Below, in pieces: positions 35,571 through 43,672 of a stretch of 63,345 bases of DNA. Each line of letters starts with the position of its first letter. Within the stretch, counting starts at the first letter, position 1. Source of the stretch: Micromonospora inaquosa (lineage in GTDB: Bacteria > Actinomycetota > Actinomycetes > Mycobacteriales > Micromonosporaceae); NCBI RefSeq assembly GCF_003857055.1, contig NZ_QGSZ01000274.1, positions 1-63,345 on the forward strand, read 5' to 3'. Made by a program: the position numbers and the translations under genes. The notes below the pieces were generated by a model that ran no database searches, was not told the origin of the DNA, and saw only the letters and a program-made list of their open reading frames with translations.

Positions 35571-36128
35571 ATGAACACGATCTTCCGTAAGAGCATGCTG
35601 TCTGTTGCTGGTCTCGCGTTCGCCGGTGGTGTGTTCGCCGGTCCGATCGCCGCTCACGCCAACCCGGTGGACGCCAAGCCCGTCGCGGTGGCCGTGCAGT
35701 CGGCGTCGAAGCCGCAGGGCGACCAGTCGCACATCACCCTCAACGGTGAGCAAACCGCCAACGTCAAGGCCATCATCGCCGCGACGAAGAAGGCCGGCCT
35801 GCCCGAGCGGGCCGCGGTCATCTCGATCGCGACGAGCCTGCAGGAGTCGAAGCTGGAGAACCTGGGCCACCTCGGCGACGCCAACGACCACGACTCGCTG
35901 GGCCTGTTCCAGCAGCGCCCGAGTTCGGGTTGGGGTACCCCGGAACAGATCACCAACCCCGAGTACTCCACCACCGCGTTCCTGAAGGGTTTGAAGCAGG
36001 TCGACGGGTGGCAGGACATGCCGCTGACCGAGGCCGCCCAGACCGTACAGGTGTCGGCGTACCCGGACGCCTACGCCCAGTGGGAGCAGCAAGCCACCGA
36101 CCTCGTCGCCCAGCACTGGAACAGCTGA
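35571..36128 (+). CDS. Secreted lysozyme-like/lytic transglycosylase-like protein
   Basis: The 185-residue protein starts MNTIFRKSMLSVAGLAFAGG behind AAGGAG and has a Sec signal peptide ending near AAHANP (residues about 28-32). The mature part contains AVISIATSLQESKLENL with a candidate catalytic Glu, DHDSLGLFQQRPSSGWGTPEQ and VQVSAYPDAYAQWE, which occur in lysozyme-like domains of many actinobacterial cell-wall proteins. It probably acts on peptidoglycan. The gene is monocistronic, preceded by three ECF-type promoters and followed by a C-rich tract and a terminator. Confidence 0.8.
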   Translation: MNTIFRKSMLSVAGLAFAGGVFAGPIAAHANPVDAKPVAVAVQSASKPQGDQSHITLNGEQTANVKAIIAATKKAGLPERAAVISIATSLQESKLENLGHLGDANDHDSLGLFQQRPSSGWGTPEQITNPEYSTTAFLKGLKQVDGWQDMPLTEAAQTVQVSAYPDAYAQWEQQATDLVAQHWNS

Positions 36129-36224
36129 CCACCAGCACCACCGCACACCAGCACCACCGCACCACCGCACGTCAGCACCACCCGCACGCAAGAACCACCG
36201 CACGGCACCACCGAAGAACACCGA

Positions 36225-36265
36225 CCGCTGGCCGGCACCCGCAACCCCGGGGTGCCGGCCAGCGG
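36225..36265 (+). terminator. Hairpin terminator preceded by a C/A-rich tract
   Basis: Sixteen-base arms (36225-36240 and 36250-36265) pair perfectly around a nine-base loop and are followed by CCTTT. Between the lysozyme-like stop and the hairpin, 36129-36220 is a G-poor CACCACCGCACC-type tract, the composition expected of a Rho loading site. Confidence 0.8.
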
Positions 36266-36370
36266 CCTTTCCGTTGCATCCGACCCGCCAGACCTCAGGG
36301 AGGCCGAACACCCGACGCCCACAGCCGGGACCCCGACCGACCGAGACGCCGGACGCCGGATGCCGGATGC

Positions 36371-36594
36371 CGACCGCCGACCGCCGACCGCCGACCGCCG
36401 ACTGCGGACCGTCAACCGCCGCCGACCGCGGACCGCCGACCGCGGACCGCCGACCGCGGACCGCCGACCGCGGACCGCCGACTGCTGACCGCTAACCGCC
36501 GATAGCCGATAGCCGATAGCCGGAGGCTGACCGCCAACCCCAACCGCCAACCGCCCACTGCTGACCGCTAGCCGCCGACAGCCGGACGCTGACC
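36371..36594. repeat. Heptanucleotide minisatellite (GACCGCC-type)
   Basis: About 30 consecutive 7-bp units are recognisable: GACCGCC four times, alternating GACCGCG/GACCGCC four times, GATAGCC three times, and diverged GACCGCT or AACCGCC units at the ends. Because the unit is 7 bp, no stable reading frame is conserved. The array lies between the lysozyme-like gene's terminator and the 36.7-kb palindrome, and no gene is supported from 36266 to 36784. Confidence 0.85.
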
Positions 36595-36699
36595 ACCAGA
36601 CGTCGACCACTGACCGCCGGAGGCCGGCCGCGATGGGGATGGTTGCGCTGCTGGGGTCACCGGGCGGAGGCGGAGGGCGTCACCAAGCGGCCCTCGCTT

Positions 36700-36752
36700 G
36701 CAGATCTTGGACACTTTCCGTTCGCCCAGGACGGAAAGTGTCCAAGATCTGC
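36700..36752. terminator. Perfect 22-bp inverted repeat, probable terminator
   Basis: Arms at 36700-36721 (GCAGATCTTGGACACTTTCC, then GT) and 36731-36752 are perfectly complementary around a nine-base loop. It sits downstream of the minus-strand GNAT gene and may end that transcript. Like the 21.7-kb repeat it has long arms and lacks a U-tract. Confidence 0.6.
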
Positions 36753-36784
36753 GGGGATAGACCACCGCGGCCGAAACGCAGCGG

Positions 36785-37624
36785 TTAGAAGAGGACGGTG
36801 GCCAGGGTGCCGATCGGTTGGAAGCCGCAGCGCTCGTAGACGCGGCGGGCCGGGAGGTTGAAGTCGTTGACGTACAGGCTGACGGTGGGGGCGACCCGCA
36901 GGAGCGCGTCGCGGACGACGGCTGCCATGGCGGCGGTGGCGATCCCCCGGCCTCGCCACTCCGGTGCGACCCAGACGCCCTGGATTTGTGCCGTCCGCTT
37001 GGTCACCACGGCCAGTTCGGCCTTGAACACGACTTTGCCGTCGACGATGCGGGCGTACGCGCGGCCGGTTCGAACCAGGTCGTTGACCCGCCGGCGGTAG
37101 CTGCGTCCGCCGTCCTCGGCCAGGGGGGAGACGCCGACCTCTTCGGTGTACATGGCCACTGCCGCCGGGAAGAGCCGGTCGACCTCGCCGGAGCGGACTT
37201 GGCGTACTTCTGGATCGGCCGGTACGGGTGGCAGGGTGTCGGTGGCCAGCAGCGGCTGATTGGGGCGGACGTCTCGCGCTGGCCCCCAGGTGTCGGAGAG
37301 ACGGTCCCACAGCCCGAGGACGGCATCGGCCCGGCCGACGATCGAGGAGCAGAGCCGTTCCTCGCCCGACAGCAGGTCGGCGAAGGCAGCCACCGCGGCA
37401 TCGCTCGCGAGCACCGGGGTCAGGTTGCCGCCGAGCCAGCAGAGTGATTCGAGGTTGCGGCGGGCCCCGTACCCCAGGATTCTGCCTTCGGCCCGCCACC
37501 AGGACAGCCCGCGCGCGGCGATCCGCTCGGCGACCTGCGCGCCCGCGAACGGGTCATGGTCGAGCAGTCGCTCGACCGCGCGGCGCTCCGATTCCCCCAG
37601 TTGGCGTACCGGCACCGTCAGCAC
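36785..37624 (-). CDS. GNAT family N-acetyltransferase with DUF4081 domain
   Basis: The protein has about 279 residues. The N-terminal half (GESERRAVERLLDHDPF, GYGARRNLESLCWLGGNLTPV) is the DUF4081 domain, and the C-terminal half is a GNAT domain with the acetyl-CoA motif VWVAPEWRGRGIATAAMAAV and SLYVNDFNLPARRVYERCGF. The GTG at 37624 is chosen because the upstream frame is low in quality and overlaps the MFS gene. Homologs lie directly next to ispG (for example Rv2867c beside gcpE in M. tuberculosis); here an MFS/PadR pair intervenes. Confidence 0.88.
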   Translation of the reverse strand: MLTVPVRQLGESERRAVERLLDHDPFAGAQVAERIAARGLSWWRAEGRILGYGARRNLESLCWLGGNLTPVLASDAAVAAFADLLSGEERLCSSIVGRADAVLGLWDRLSDTWGPARDVRPNQPLLATDTLPPVPADPEVRQVRSGEVDRLFPAAVAMYTEEVGVSPLAEDGGRSYRRRVNDLVRTGRAYARIVDGKVVFKAELAVVTKRTAQIQGVWVAPEWRGRGIATAAMAAVVRDALLRVAPTVSLYVNDFNLPARRVYERCGFQPIGTLATVLF

Positions 37625-37629
37625 GACTA

Positions 37630-38883
37630 TCAGCCTGCCAGATCGGCACCCTGCTTCGCCGGTCGAGTGACAAGGCCGGCACCGTCTCCACCGGGCCGGG
37701 TCCGTCCGGCCCACCGGACGACCGGGGGCACCAGGGCTCCAAGCAGGAAAAACAAGGCACCGAGCACAAGCCAGCCCGGCACGCCCCAGCCGAGCGCGAG
37801 GGTGGTCACCACCACCGGTGCGAGCATCTTGCCCAGTTCGTAGCCCATGCCGTACGCCCCCTGGTACTGCCCTTGGGCGTCCGCTGGTGCCAGCCCGAAG
37901 GAGATCCCCCAGCCGGCGGCGGAGTGCCACAGCTCCCCGGTGACGTGCGCGACCGCCCCGAGGCCGAGCAGGCCCACCGCGCCGGCCGTGGGCAGCGCGC
38001 CGCTGGCGGCGAAGAGTACGCAGGCCAGGGCGATGGCCACACCCGCTCGACGGGCGGCGCGGGCAGCTCCGGGCAGGGTGGCGGCGGTACGCGCGGCGCG
38101 TACCTGCAGGAGCACCACCAGCACGGTGTTGACCAGCGTCAAGGCGGAGATCATCCAGGCTGGCGCTCGGGTGTGACCGGCGATCCACAGCGGCAGGGCG
38201 ATGGTGAGCAGGCTGAAGTGCATCGACATCAGCCCGTCGAGCAGGGTGAAGGCGAGGAACGGGCGATCGCGTAGGGCGACCAGCCGAGGGCCCTGCGCCG
38301 GGGCGGCAACCGGGGCGACGGTGGGCAGTCGGAGGAAGACCACCGCCGCGGCCAGTGACGTCGCCGCCGAGGCCAGGATCAGCGCGACGTACCCGGTGCG
38401 GGTGTCGGCGGCGATGGCGAAGCCGCCGAGGACGGCCCCGACAGAGATACCGACGTTGGTGGTGGCTCGCAGGTAGGCGCGGGTGCGGACCCGCTCATCG
38501 GCCGGGATGGCTCCGGCGATCAGCGCGCCGCGGGCGCCGCGCTCGATGGCGTCGGCGAGCGCGGTGGCGGCTCCCACCAGCACGAGCGTGGGGAGCGACC
38601 GGACGGCGATCAGGCCGATGGTGAGGGTGCCGGCGGCGAACAGCGCGCCGACCTGCACCCCGCGTGGGCCGACGCGGTCGGCCAGGTAGCCGCTCGGTGT
38701 GCTGGCCAGCACACCGACGAGAGCGGAGATGGTCAGCCCGAGGCCCACCTGGGTCGCCGACAGGCCAACCGACCGGGTGAGGAAGAGCGCGCTGGCGACG
38801 AGCCAGAGGCCCCGCCCGACGGTCTTGACCAGGGTGCCGAGGGTGAGGACCCGGGACGGACCCGGAGGGGGTAGCAGGCGCAT
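37630..38883 (-). CDS. MFS transporter
   Basis: The protein has about 417 residues and 12 predicted helices, starting MRLLPPPGPSRVLTLGTLVKTVGRG. The loop between helices 2 and 3 reads TPSGYLADRVGPRGVQVG, the MFS signature. It resembles drug-efflux-type facilitators, but the substrate is unknown. The ATG at 38883 is chosen because the upstream 20 codons run into the intergenic regulatory region. It is divergent from a PadR regulator with a shared operator region, so that regulator probably controls it. The GNAT gene begins five bases after its stop. Confidence 0.88.
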   Translation of the reverse strand: MRLLPPPGPSRVLTLGTLVKTVGRGLWLVASALFLTRSVGLSATQVGLGLTISALVGVLASTPSGYLADRVGPRGVQVGALFAAGTLTIGLIAVRSLPTLVLVGAATALADAIERGARGALIAGAIPADERVRTRAYLRATTNVGISVGAVLGGFAIAADTRTGYVALILASAATSLAAAVVFLRLPTVAPVAAPAQGPRLVALRDRPFLAFTLLDGLMSMHFSLLTIALPLWIAGHTRAPAWMISALTLVNTVLVVLLQVRAARTAATLPGAARAARRAGVAIALACVLFAASGALPTAGAVGLLGLGAVAHVTGELWHSAAGWGISFGLAPADAQGQYQGAYGMGYELGKMLAPVVVTTLALGWGVPGWLVLGALFFLLGALVPPVVRWAGRTRPGGDGAGLVTRPAKQGADLAG

Positions 38884-38936
38884 GACCGAGACTCTAACAA
38901 GACGTACGTACGGTTTGGGAAACGAAGCTTGTCGAC

Positions 38937-38966
38937 GATGCATTGCCGATATATCGTTGATGCATC
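38937..38966. promoter_or_regulatory. Composite dyad between MFS and PadR genes
   Basis: CGATATATCG (38947-38956) is a perfect 10-bp palindrome flanked by GATGCAT (38937-38943) and GATGCATC (38959-38966), which are inverted repeats of one another and partly self-palindromic. The cluster ends 27 bp before the padR start and about 55 bp from the MFS start, as expected for a PadR operator controlling both genes. Confidence 0.6.
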
Positions 38967-38993
38967 AGCGATAGTCCTACGAAGGAGAGCCCG

Positions 38994-39587
38994 ATGAGGT
39001 TCCACCGACAGCACCACCAGATGCACGAGGCTCGGATGCGGGGGTTCGGCTTCCCGCCGGTCCCGCCCGGCCCGCACGGTCACGGCCACGAGCACGGACC
39101 CGGCGGCCCCTGGGGCGGCCGAGGCCGTGGACGGGGTCGGGGCCGACGCCCCAACGTCCGAGCCTCGGTCCTGGCTCTGCTCACCGAGCGGCCGATGCAC
39201 GGCTACGAGATGATCCAGGAGATCGACTCCCGCACCGGCGGTGCGTGGCGGCCGAGCCCGGGTTCGATCTACCCCACCCTCCAGCTACTGGAGGACGAGG
39301 GTGTGATCGTCGCCAGCACTGAGGAGTCCGGCGGTGGGCGGAAGCGGTTCACCGTCACCGAGGCCGGTCAGGCCGAGGCCGCCGAGGCCGCGCAGACCCC
39401 GCCGTGGGCGGACGTCGCCCAGGGCACGGTGAGCAGCTGGCACGACATCCGCGACTCCGGCGCACAGGCGATGAACGCCCTGCGCCAGGTGATGATGCAC
39501 GGCACCGACGACCAGCGTGAGCGGGCCGCCCAGGTGCTCGACGAGACCCGACGCAAGCTGTACGCGATCCTCGCCGAATCCGAGTGA
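38994..39587 (+). CDS. PadR family regulator with a His/Gly/Arg-rich N-terminal tail
   Basis: The 197-residue protein has a 50-residue N-terminal tail rich in His (HRQHHQMHEAR, HGHGHEHG) and Gly-Arg repeats (GRGRGRGRGRR), followed by the PadR winged helix (ASVLALLTERPMHGYEMIQE, SIYPTLQLLEDEGVIVA) and a short C-terminal helical region. The GAAGGAG site precedes the ATG at 38994. The tail could bind metal or nucleic acid, which is inference. The divergent MFS gene is the likely target. Confidence 0.92.
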   Translation: MRFHRQHHQMHEARMRGFGFPPVPPGPHGHGHEHGPGGPWGGRGRGRGRGRRPNVRASVLALLTERPMHGYEMIQEIDSRTGGAWRPSPGSIYPTLQLLEDEGVIVASTEESGGGRKRFTVTEAGQAEAAEAAQTPPWADVAQGTVSSWHDIRDSGAQAMNALRQVMMHGTDDQRERAAQVLDETRRKLYAILAESE

Positions 39588-39626
39588 CGCCAGCGCCGCA
39601 CCACAACGCAAGCCAGCACCACAGCA

Positions 39627-39695
39627 CCAGCACCAGCACTAAGGCACCAGCACTAAGGCACCAGCACGAAGGCACCAGCACGAAGGCACCACAAC
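39627..39695 (+). repeat. 14-bp tandem repeat, C/A-rich
   Basis: About four to five copies of GGCACCAGCACTAA or GGCACCAGCACGAA lie between the PadR stop and the following hairpin. The + strand is poor in G, as in the tract at 36129-36220, and could be a Rho loading site. Confidence 0.75.
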
Positions 39696-39696
39696 G

Positions 39697-39732
39697 AAAG
39701 CGGCCGTTCCCCGCACGGGGAACGGCCGCTTT
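39697..39732. terminator. Bidirectional hairpin terminator
   Basis: AAAGCGGCCGTTCCCC (39697-39712) pairs perfectly with 39717-39732 around a four-base loop. A-rich sequence before and TTTT after the stem allow termination of both the PadR gene (+) and ispG (-), which converge here. Confidence 0.9.
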
Positions 39733-39745
39733 TCCAAACGGAAAA

Positions 39746-40927
39746 TCAGTGCACAGTGACGGTGGGGCCGGGGATCAGCCCGCGCAGCTCCTCGGGGAGC
39801 TCGGCGCCCATCTCGTCGGCGATCCGCAGCGCCTCCTCGATCAGCGTCTCGACGATCTGCGCCTCGGGCACCGTCTTGACGACCTGCCCCTTGACGAAGA
39901 TCTGCCCCTTGCCGTTGCCGGAGGCGACGCCGAGGTCGGCTTCCCGGGCCTCGCCCGGACCGTTGACGACGCAGCCCATGACGGCGACCCGCAGCGGCAC
40001 CGGCAGCCCTTCCAGGCCGGCGGTGACCTCCTCGGCGAGCTTGTAGACGTCCACCTGGGCCCGCCCGCAGGACGGGCACGAGACGATCTCCAGGCCCCGC
40101 TCACGCAGACCGAGGGACTCCAGGATCTGGTTGCCGACCTTGATCTCTTCCACCGGCGGGGCGGACAGTGACACTCGGATGGTGTCGCCGATCCCCTCGG
40201 CCAGCAGCGCGCCGAAGGCGACAGCCGACTTGATGGTGCCCTGGAAGGCTGGCCCCGCCTCGGTGACGCCCAGGTGCAGCGGGTAGTCACACTGCTCGGC
40301 GAGCTGCCGGTACGCGCGGATCATCACGACCGGGTCGTTGTGCTTGACCGAGATCTTGATGTCGCGGAAGCCGTGCTCCTCGAAGAGCGAGCACTCCCAC
40401 AGCGCCGACTCGACGAGCGCCTCGGCGGTGGCCTTGCCGTACTTCGACAGCAGGCGCTTGTCCAGTGACCCGGCGTTGACGCCGATCCGGATCGGCACCC
40501 CCGCCGCCCCCGCGGCACGGGCGATCTCCTTGACCTTGTCGTCGAACTGCCGGATGTTGCCCGGGTTGACCCGGACGGCCGCGCAGCCGGCGTCGATCGC
40601 CGCGAAGACGTACTTGGGCTGGAAGTGGATGTCGGCGATCACCGGGATCTGCGACTTCTTGGCGATGGCGGGCAGCGCCTCGACGTCGTCCTGGGACGGC
40701 ACCGCGACCCGGACGATCTGGCAGCCGGACGCGGTCAGCTCGGCGATCTGCTGGAGGGTCGCGTTGACGTCGGAGGTGAGGGTGGTGGTCATCGACTGCA
40801 CCGACACCGGCGCACCGCCACCGACGGGCACCGAACCGACCATGATCTGGCGGCTGGCCCGACGGGGAGCGAGCGGCGGGGGCGGCACGGCGGGCATACC
40901 GAGACTGATAGCTGTCACTTCAGGCAC
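39746..40927 (-). CDS. ispG: 4-hydroxy-3-methylbut-2-en-1-yl diphosphate synthase (IspG/GcpE)
   Basis: This 393-residue [4Fe-4S] enzyme converts MEcPP to HMBPP in the MEP isoprenoid pathway. The TIM-barrel part begins VGGGAPVSVQSMTTTLTSDV; the cluster-binding C-terminal domain has SCPSCGRAQVDV and MGCVVNGPGEAREAD, supplying three Cys and the conserved Glu. A GTG at 40927 opens the frame and another at 40918 has a better-spaced AAGGTGAG site. It is downstream of rip and dxr on the same strand. Confidence 0.96.
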   Translation of the reverse strand: MPEVTAISLGMPAVPPPPLAPRRASRQIMVGSVPVGGGAPVSVQSMTTTLTSDVNATLQQIAELTASGCQIVRVAVPSQDDVEALPAIAKKSQIPVIADIHFQPKYVFAAIDAGCAAVRVNPGNIRQFDDKVKEIARAAGAAGVPIRIGVNAGSLDKRLLSKYGKATAEALVESALWECSLFEEHGFRDIKISVKHNDPVVMIRAYRQLAEQCDYPLHLGVTEAGPAFQGTIKSAVAFGALLAEGIGDTIRVSLSAPPVEEIKVGNQILESLGLRERGLEIVSCPSCGRAQVDVYKLAEEVTAGLEGLPVPLRVAVMGCVVNGPGEAREADLGVASGNGKGQIFVKGQVVKTVPEAQIVETLIEEALRIADEMGAELPEELRGLIPGPTVTVH

Positions 40928-42178
40928 TCACCTTGAGAAGAGCGTGATGGGGTTGACGACGTCTGCGGCGATGGTCAGCAACGTGAACGCGCCACCGATC
41001 AGGATCACCACGTACGTGAAGGGCATCAGTTTGAGGTAGTCCACCCGGCCGGGGTCGGCCCGGCCGATGCGCGCGTAGACCCAGGAGCGGGCCCGTTCGA
41101 ACCAGGCGATGGCGATGTGGCCGCCGTCCACCGGGAGCAGCGGCAGCAGGTTGAACACGCCGATGAAGAAGTTCAGCGACACGAAGAGCATGAAGAAGAC
41201 CAACCAGGCGTTGTTCTCCACCGCTTCGCCGCCGAGCCGGCTGGCGCCGACCACGCTGATCGGGGTGTCGACGTCCCGCTCGCCGCCGGTGAGGGCGGTC
41301 CACAGGGCGGGGACCTTCTGCGGGAGGCGCTGGAGCGCCTGGGCGGTGCCGACGGCCAGGTCACCGGTGAAGTCGGCGGTCGCGCCGAAGGCGCCGATCG
41401 GGCCGTACGTGACGCGGGTGGGCGTGCTGGGGACGAGCCCGACGCCGAGCGCGGCCACCGGCGCGGCGGTGCCGTTCGGGTCGTCCAGCGGCGGACGCTC
41501 GGTCTGCGCGAGCACCGTGCTGGAGGTGCCCGGCTGCCCGTCGCGGACGTAGGCGATCTGCGCGGTGTCGCCCGGCTTGAGCCCGCGCAGCGTGGTGAGC
41601 AGGTCGCCGTAGGAGTTGATCGGGGTGCCGTTGACCGAGGTGATCCGGTCACCGTTCTTCAACTGCGCCTGGGCGGCCGGGCTGGCCGCGTCGCCGGGGG
41701 CGCAGGCCCGCAGCGAGTTCTCCGGCACCACGCACTCGCTGAGCCGGATGACGGCGGGTTCCTGGCGGGCCTGCCCTTCGGTGGTCGGGAAGTCGGGGTT
41801 GGGCAGGCCGGCGGAGACGGCGAGGATCCAGATGGTGATCAGGGCGAGCGCGAAGTGCGTGATCGACCCGGCGGCCATCACGATGGTCCGCTTCCAGACC
41901 GGGTAGCGCCACATCACCCGCGACTCGTCACCCGGCTCGACGTCGTCGTCCTGCGGCGTCATCCCGACGATCTTGCAGAAGCCGCCGAGGGGGATGCCCT
42001 TGAGGCCGTACTCGGTCTCGCCGCGCCGGAACGACCAGATGGTGGGGCCGAAACCGACGAAGTATTTCGTGACCTTCATCCCGAACGCCTTGGCGGTCAG
42101 CAGGTGCCCCGCCTCGTGCAGGCTCACCGAGATGAGAATGGCCAGGGCGAAGAGGACCACCCCGAGCAGGTACGACAT
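40928..42178 (-). CDS. rip: Site-2 protease (RIP/RseP family zinc metalloprotease)
   Basis: The 416-residue membrane protease has the zinc motif SVSLHEAGHLL (near residues 17-27), a PDZ domain around LKNGDRITSVNGTPINSYGD and the second metal site NLLPLLPVDGGHIAIAWFERA. It cleaves membrane-bound anti-sigma factors or signal peptides within the bilayer (Rip1 in mycobacteria). The ATG at 42178 shares one base with the dxr stop (TGATG), so translation is coupled. The order dxr-rip-ispG is conserved in actinobacteria. Confidence 0.95.
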   Translation of the reverse strand: MSYLLGVVLFALAILISVSLHEAGHLLTAKAFGMKVTKYFVGFGPTIWSFRRGETEYGLKGIPLGGFCKIVGMTPQDDDVEPGDESRVMWRYPVWKRTIVMAAGSITHFALALITIWILAVSAGLPNPDFPTTEGQARQEPAVIRLSECVVPENSLRACAPGDAASPAAQAQLKNGDRITSVNGTPINSYGDLLTTLRGLKPGDTAQIAYVRDGQPGTSSTVLAQTERPPLDDPNGTAAPVAALGVGLVPSTPTRVTYGPIGAFGATADFTGDLAVGTAQALQRLPQKVPALWTALTGGERDVDTPISVVGASRLGGEAVENNAWLVFFMLFVSLNFFIGVFNLLPLLPVDGGHIAIAWFERARSWVYARIGRADPGRVDYLKLMPFTYVVILIGGAFTLLTIAADVVNPITLFSR

Positions 42179-43389
42179 CAAGCTCCTTCCACCGAACCCG
42201 CGATGATCTCCTGCGCGTGCGCGCGTGCCCACGACTCGGCCGTGAGCACGTCCTCGACGGTACCTGGTTCGTCGAAGTCCGGAGCCTCGTCCAACACGCG
42301 TTCGAGGGTGTCGACGATGCCGAGGAACGGCAGCCGGCCCGCCACGAACGCGGCCACGCACTCCTCGTTCGCCGCGTTGTAGATCGCCGGCCGGCAGCGC
42401 CCGGCCTCCCCGGCGGCCTTCGCGAGGGCGACGGCCGGGAACGCCGCGTCGTCGAGCGGCGCGAACTCCCAGGTGTGCGCGGCCGTCCAGTCGACGGCGG
42501 TGGCGGCCTCGGGCACCCGGTCCGGCCAGCCGATGCCGAGCGCGATCGGCAGCCGCATGTCCGGTGGGCTGGCCTGGGCGATCGTCGACCCGTCGACGAA
42601 CTCGACCATCGAGTGGATCACCGACTGCGGGTGCACCATCACGGCGATGTCGGCGTAGGGCACGTCGAACAGCTCGTGCGCCTCGATCACCTCAAGCGCC
42701 TTGTTGACCATGGTCGCCGAGTTGATCGTGACGACCGGCCCCATGTTCCAGGTCGGGTGCGCGAGCGCCTGCTCGGGTGTGACCTGCGTCAACTCGTCGC
42801 GCCGCCGGCCCCGAAACGGGCCGCCGCTGGCCGTGACGATCAGCCGTCGCACCTCGCCGCGCGTCCCGGAGCGCAGGCACTGGGCCAGCGCCGAGTGCTC
42901 CGAGTCGACCGGCACGATCTGCCCCGGCCGCGTCACCGCGGCCTTGACCAACGGGCCGCCGGCCACCAGCGACTCCTTGTTGGCCAACGCGAGAGTACGA
43001 CCACCGCGCAGCGCGGCCAGCGTAGGAGCGAGGCCCAGCGAGCCGACCACCCCATTGAGCACGATGTCGCACGGCCACTGGGCCAGCTCGGTCATGGCGT
43101 CCGGGCCGGCCACGATCTTGGGAAGCTTGAAGTCACCGGTGGCCCACCCACGCCGGCTCGCCTCGGCGTAGAACGCGAGTTGCAGATCCTGCGCGGCGGA
43201 CGCCTTGGCCACCCCGACCACCTCGACGCTGAGTTCGAGCGCCTGCGCGGCGAGCAGCTCGACGTTTCCGCCACCGGCACCCACGGCGACCACCCGGAAC
43301 CGGTCCGGGTTGCGCCGGACGATGTCGATGGCCTGCGTGCCGATCGAGCCAGTGGACCCGAGCAGAACAAGGTCGCGGGGGGAAGTCAC
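42178..43389 (-). CDS. dxr: 1-deoxy-D-xylulose 5-phosphate reductoisomerase
   Basis: Dxr makes MEP, the committed step of the non-mevalonate isoprenoid pathway. The protein starts VTSPRDLVLLGSTGSIGTQAIDIV (NADPH-binding motif) and contains ALANKESLVAGG, PVDSEHSALAQCL (metal-binding Asp/Glu), TASGGPFRG and the HPTWNMG active-site loop. The GTG at 43389 is preferred for its GGGGAAG site; a GTG six codons upstream is also possible. Rip and ispG follow on the same strand. Confidence 0.96.
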   Translation of the reverse strand: MTSPRDLVLLGSTGSIGTQAIDIVRRNPDRFRVVAVGAGGGNVELLAAQALELSVEVVGVAKASAAQDLQLAFYAEASRRGWATGDFKLPKIVAGPDAMTELAQWPCDIVLNGVVGSLGLAPTLAALRGGRTLALANKESLVAGGPLVKAAVTRPGQIVPVDSEHSALAQCLRSGTRGEVRRLIVTASGGPFRGRRRDELTQVTPEQALAHPTWNMGPVVTINSATMVNKALEVIEAHELFDVPYADIAVMVHPQSVIHSMVEFVDGSTIAQASPPDMRLPIALGIGWPDRVPEAATAVDWTAAHTWEFAPLDDAAFPAVALAKAAGEAGRCRPAIYNAANEECVAAFVAGRLPFLGIVDTLERVLDEAPDFDEPGTVEDVLTAESWARAHAQEIIAGSVEGA

Positions 43390-43432
43390 CCGGCCATTCT
43401 TCCCCACCCGGGCTGTACGCCCGCTGGGAGCC

Positions 43433-43672
43433 TCAGCCTTCCCCGCCCGGTGCTTCCGGCGGCGCCTCCTCGCCGAGCAGGTCGGCTGGATCGATGGAGA
43501 ACTCGAACGGCTCCCGCATGACGAAGCTCGTCCCGGCCGCAGCGGCGGCCACCGGGCGGTACTCCCCCTCGGTCAGCTGGTACGAGGCGATGGTGGGCAC
43601 CCGGTTGCGCAGGTCGACCCGGAGGAAGAACAGCACACCGGCCGCGGCGTACTCACGCGGCCGGTCGCTACG
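43433..43672 (-). pseudogene. Truncated Uma2 family endonuclease (C-terminal remnant)
   Basis: PREYAAAGVLFFLRVDLRN, PTIASYQLTEGEYRPVA and REPFEFSIDPADLL correspond to the second half of Uma2 (DUF820) nucleases, which normally have about 190 residues. The catalytic N-terminal half is missing; upstream of about 43672 the sequence changes to the less GC-rich toxin island. The remnant probably marks the edge of an insertion or a recombination point. A start at 43720 is open but encodes unrelated residues first. Confidence 0.7.

Noticed and set aside
32447..35590. A 1047-codon + strand ORF opposite the ABC exporter
   Set aside because: It is antisense to Walker and signature motifs of the exporter and reads as Arg/Pro/His-rich noise.
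36266..36600. ORFs with ADRRPPTADRRPRT-type repeats on both strands
   Set aside because: These are translations of the 7-bp minisatellite; they occur in several frames at once and lack starts with ribosome binding sites.
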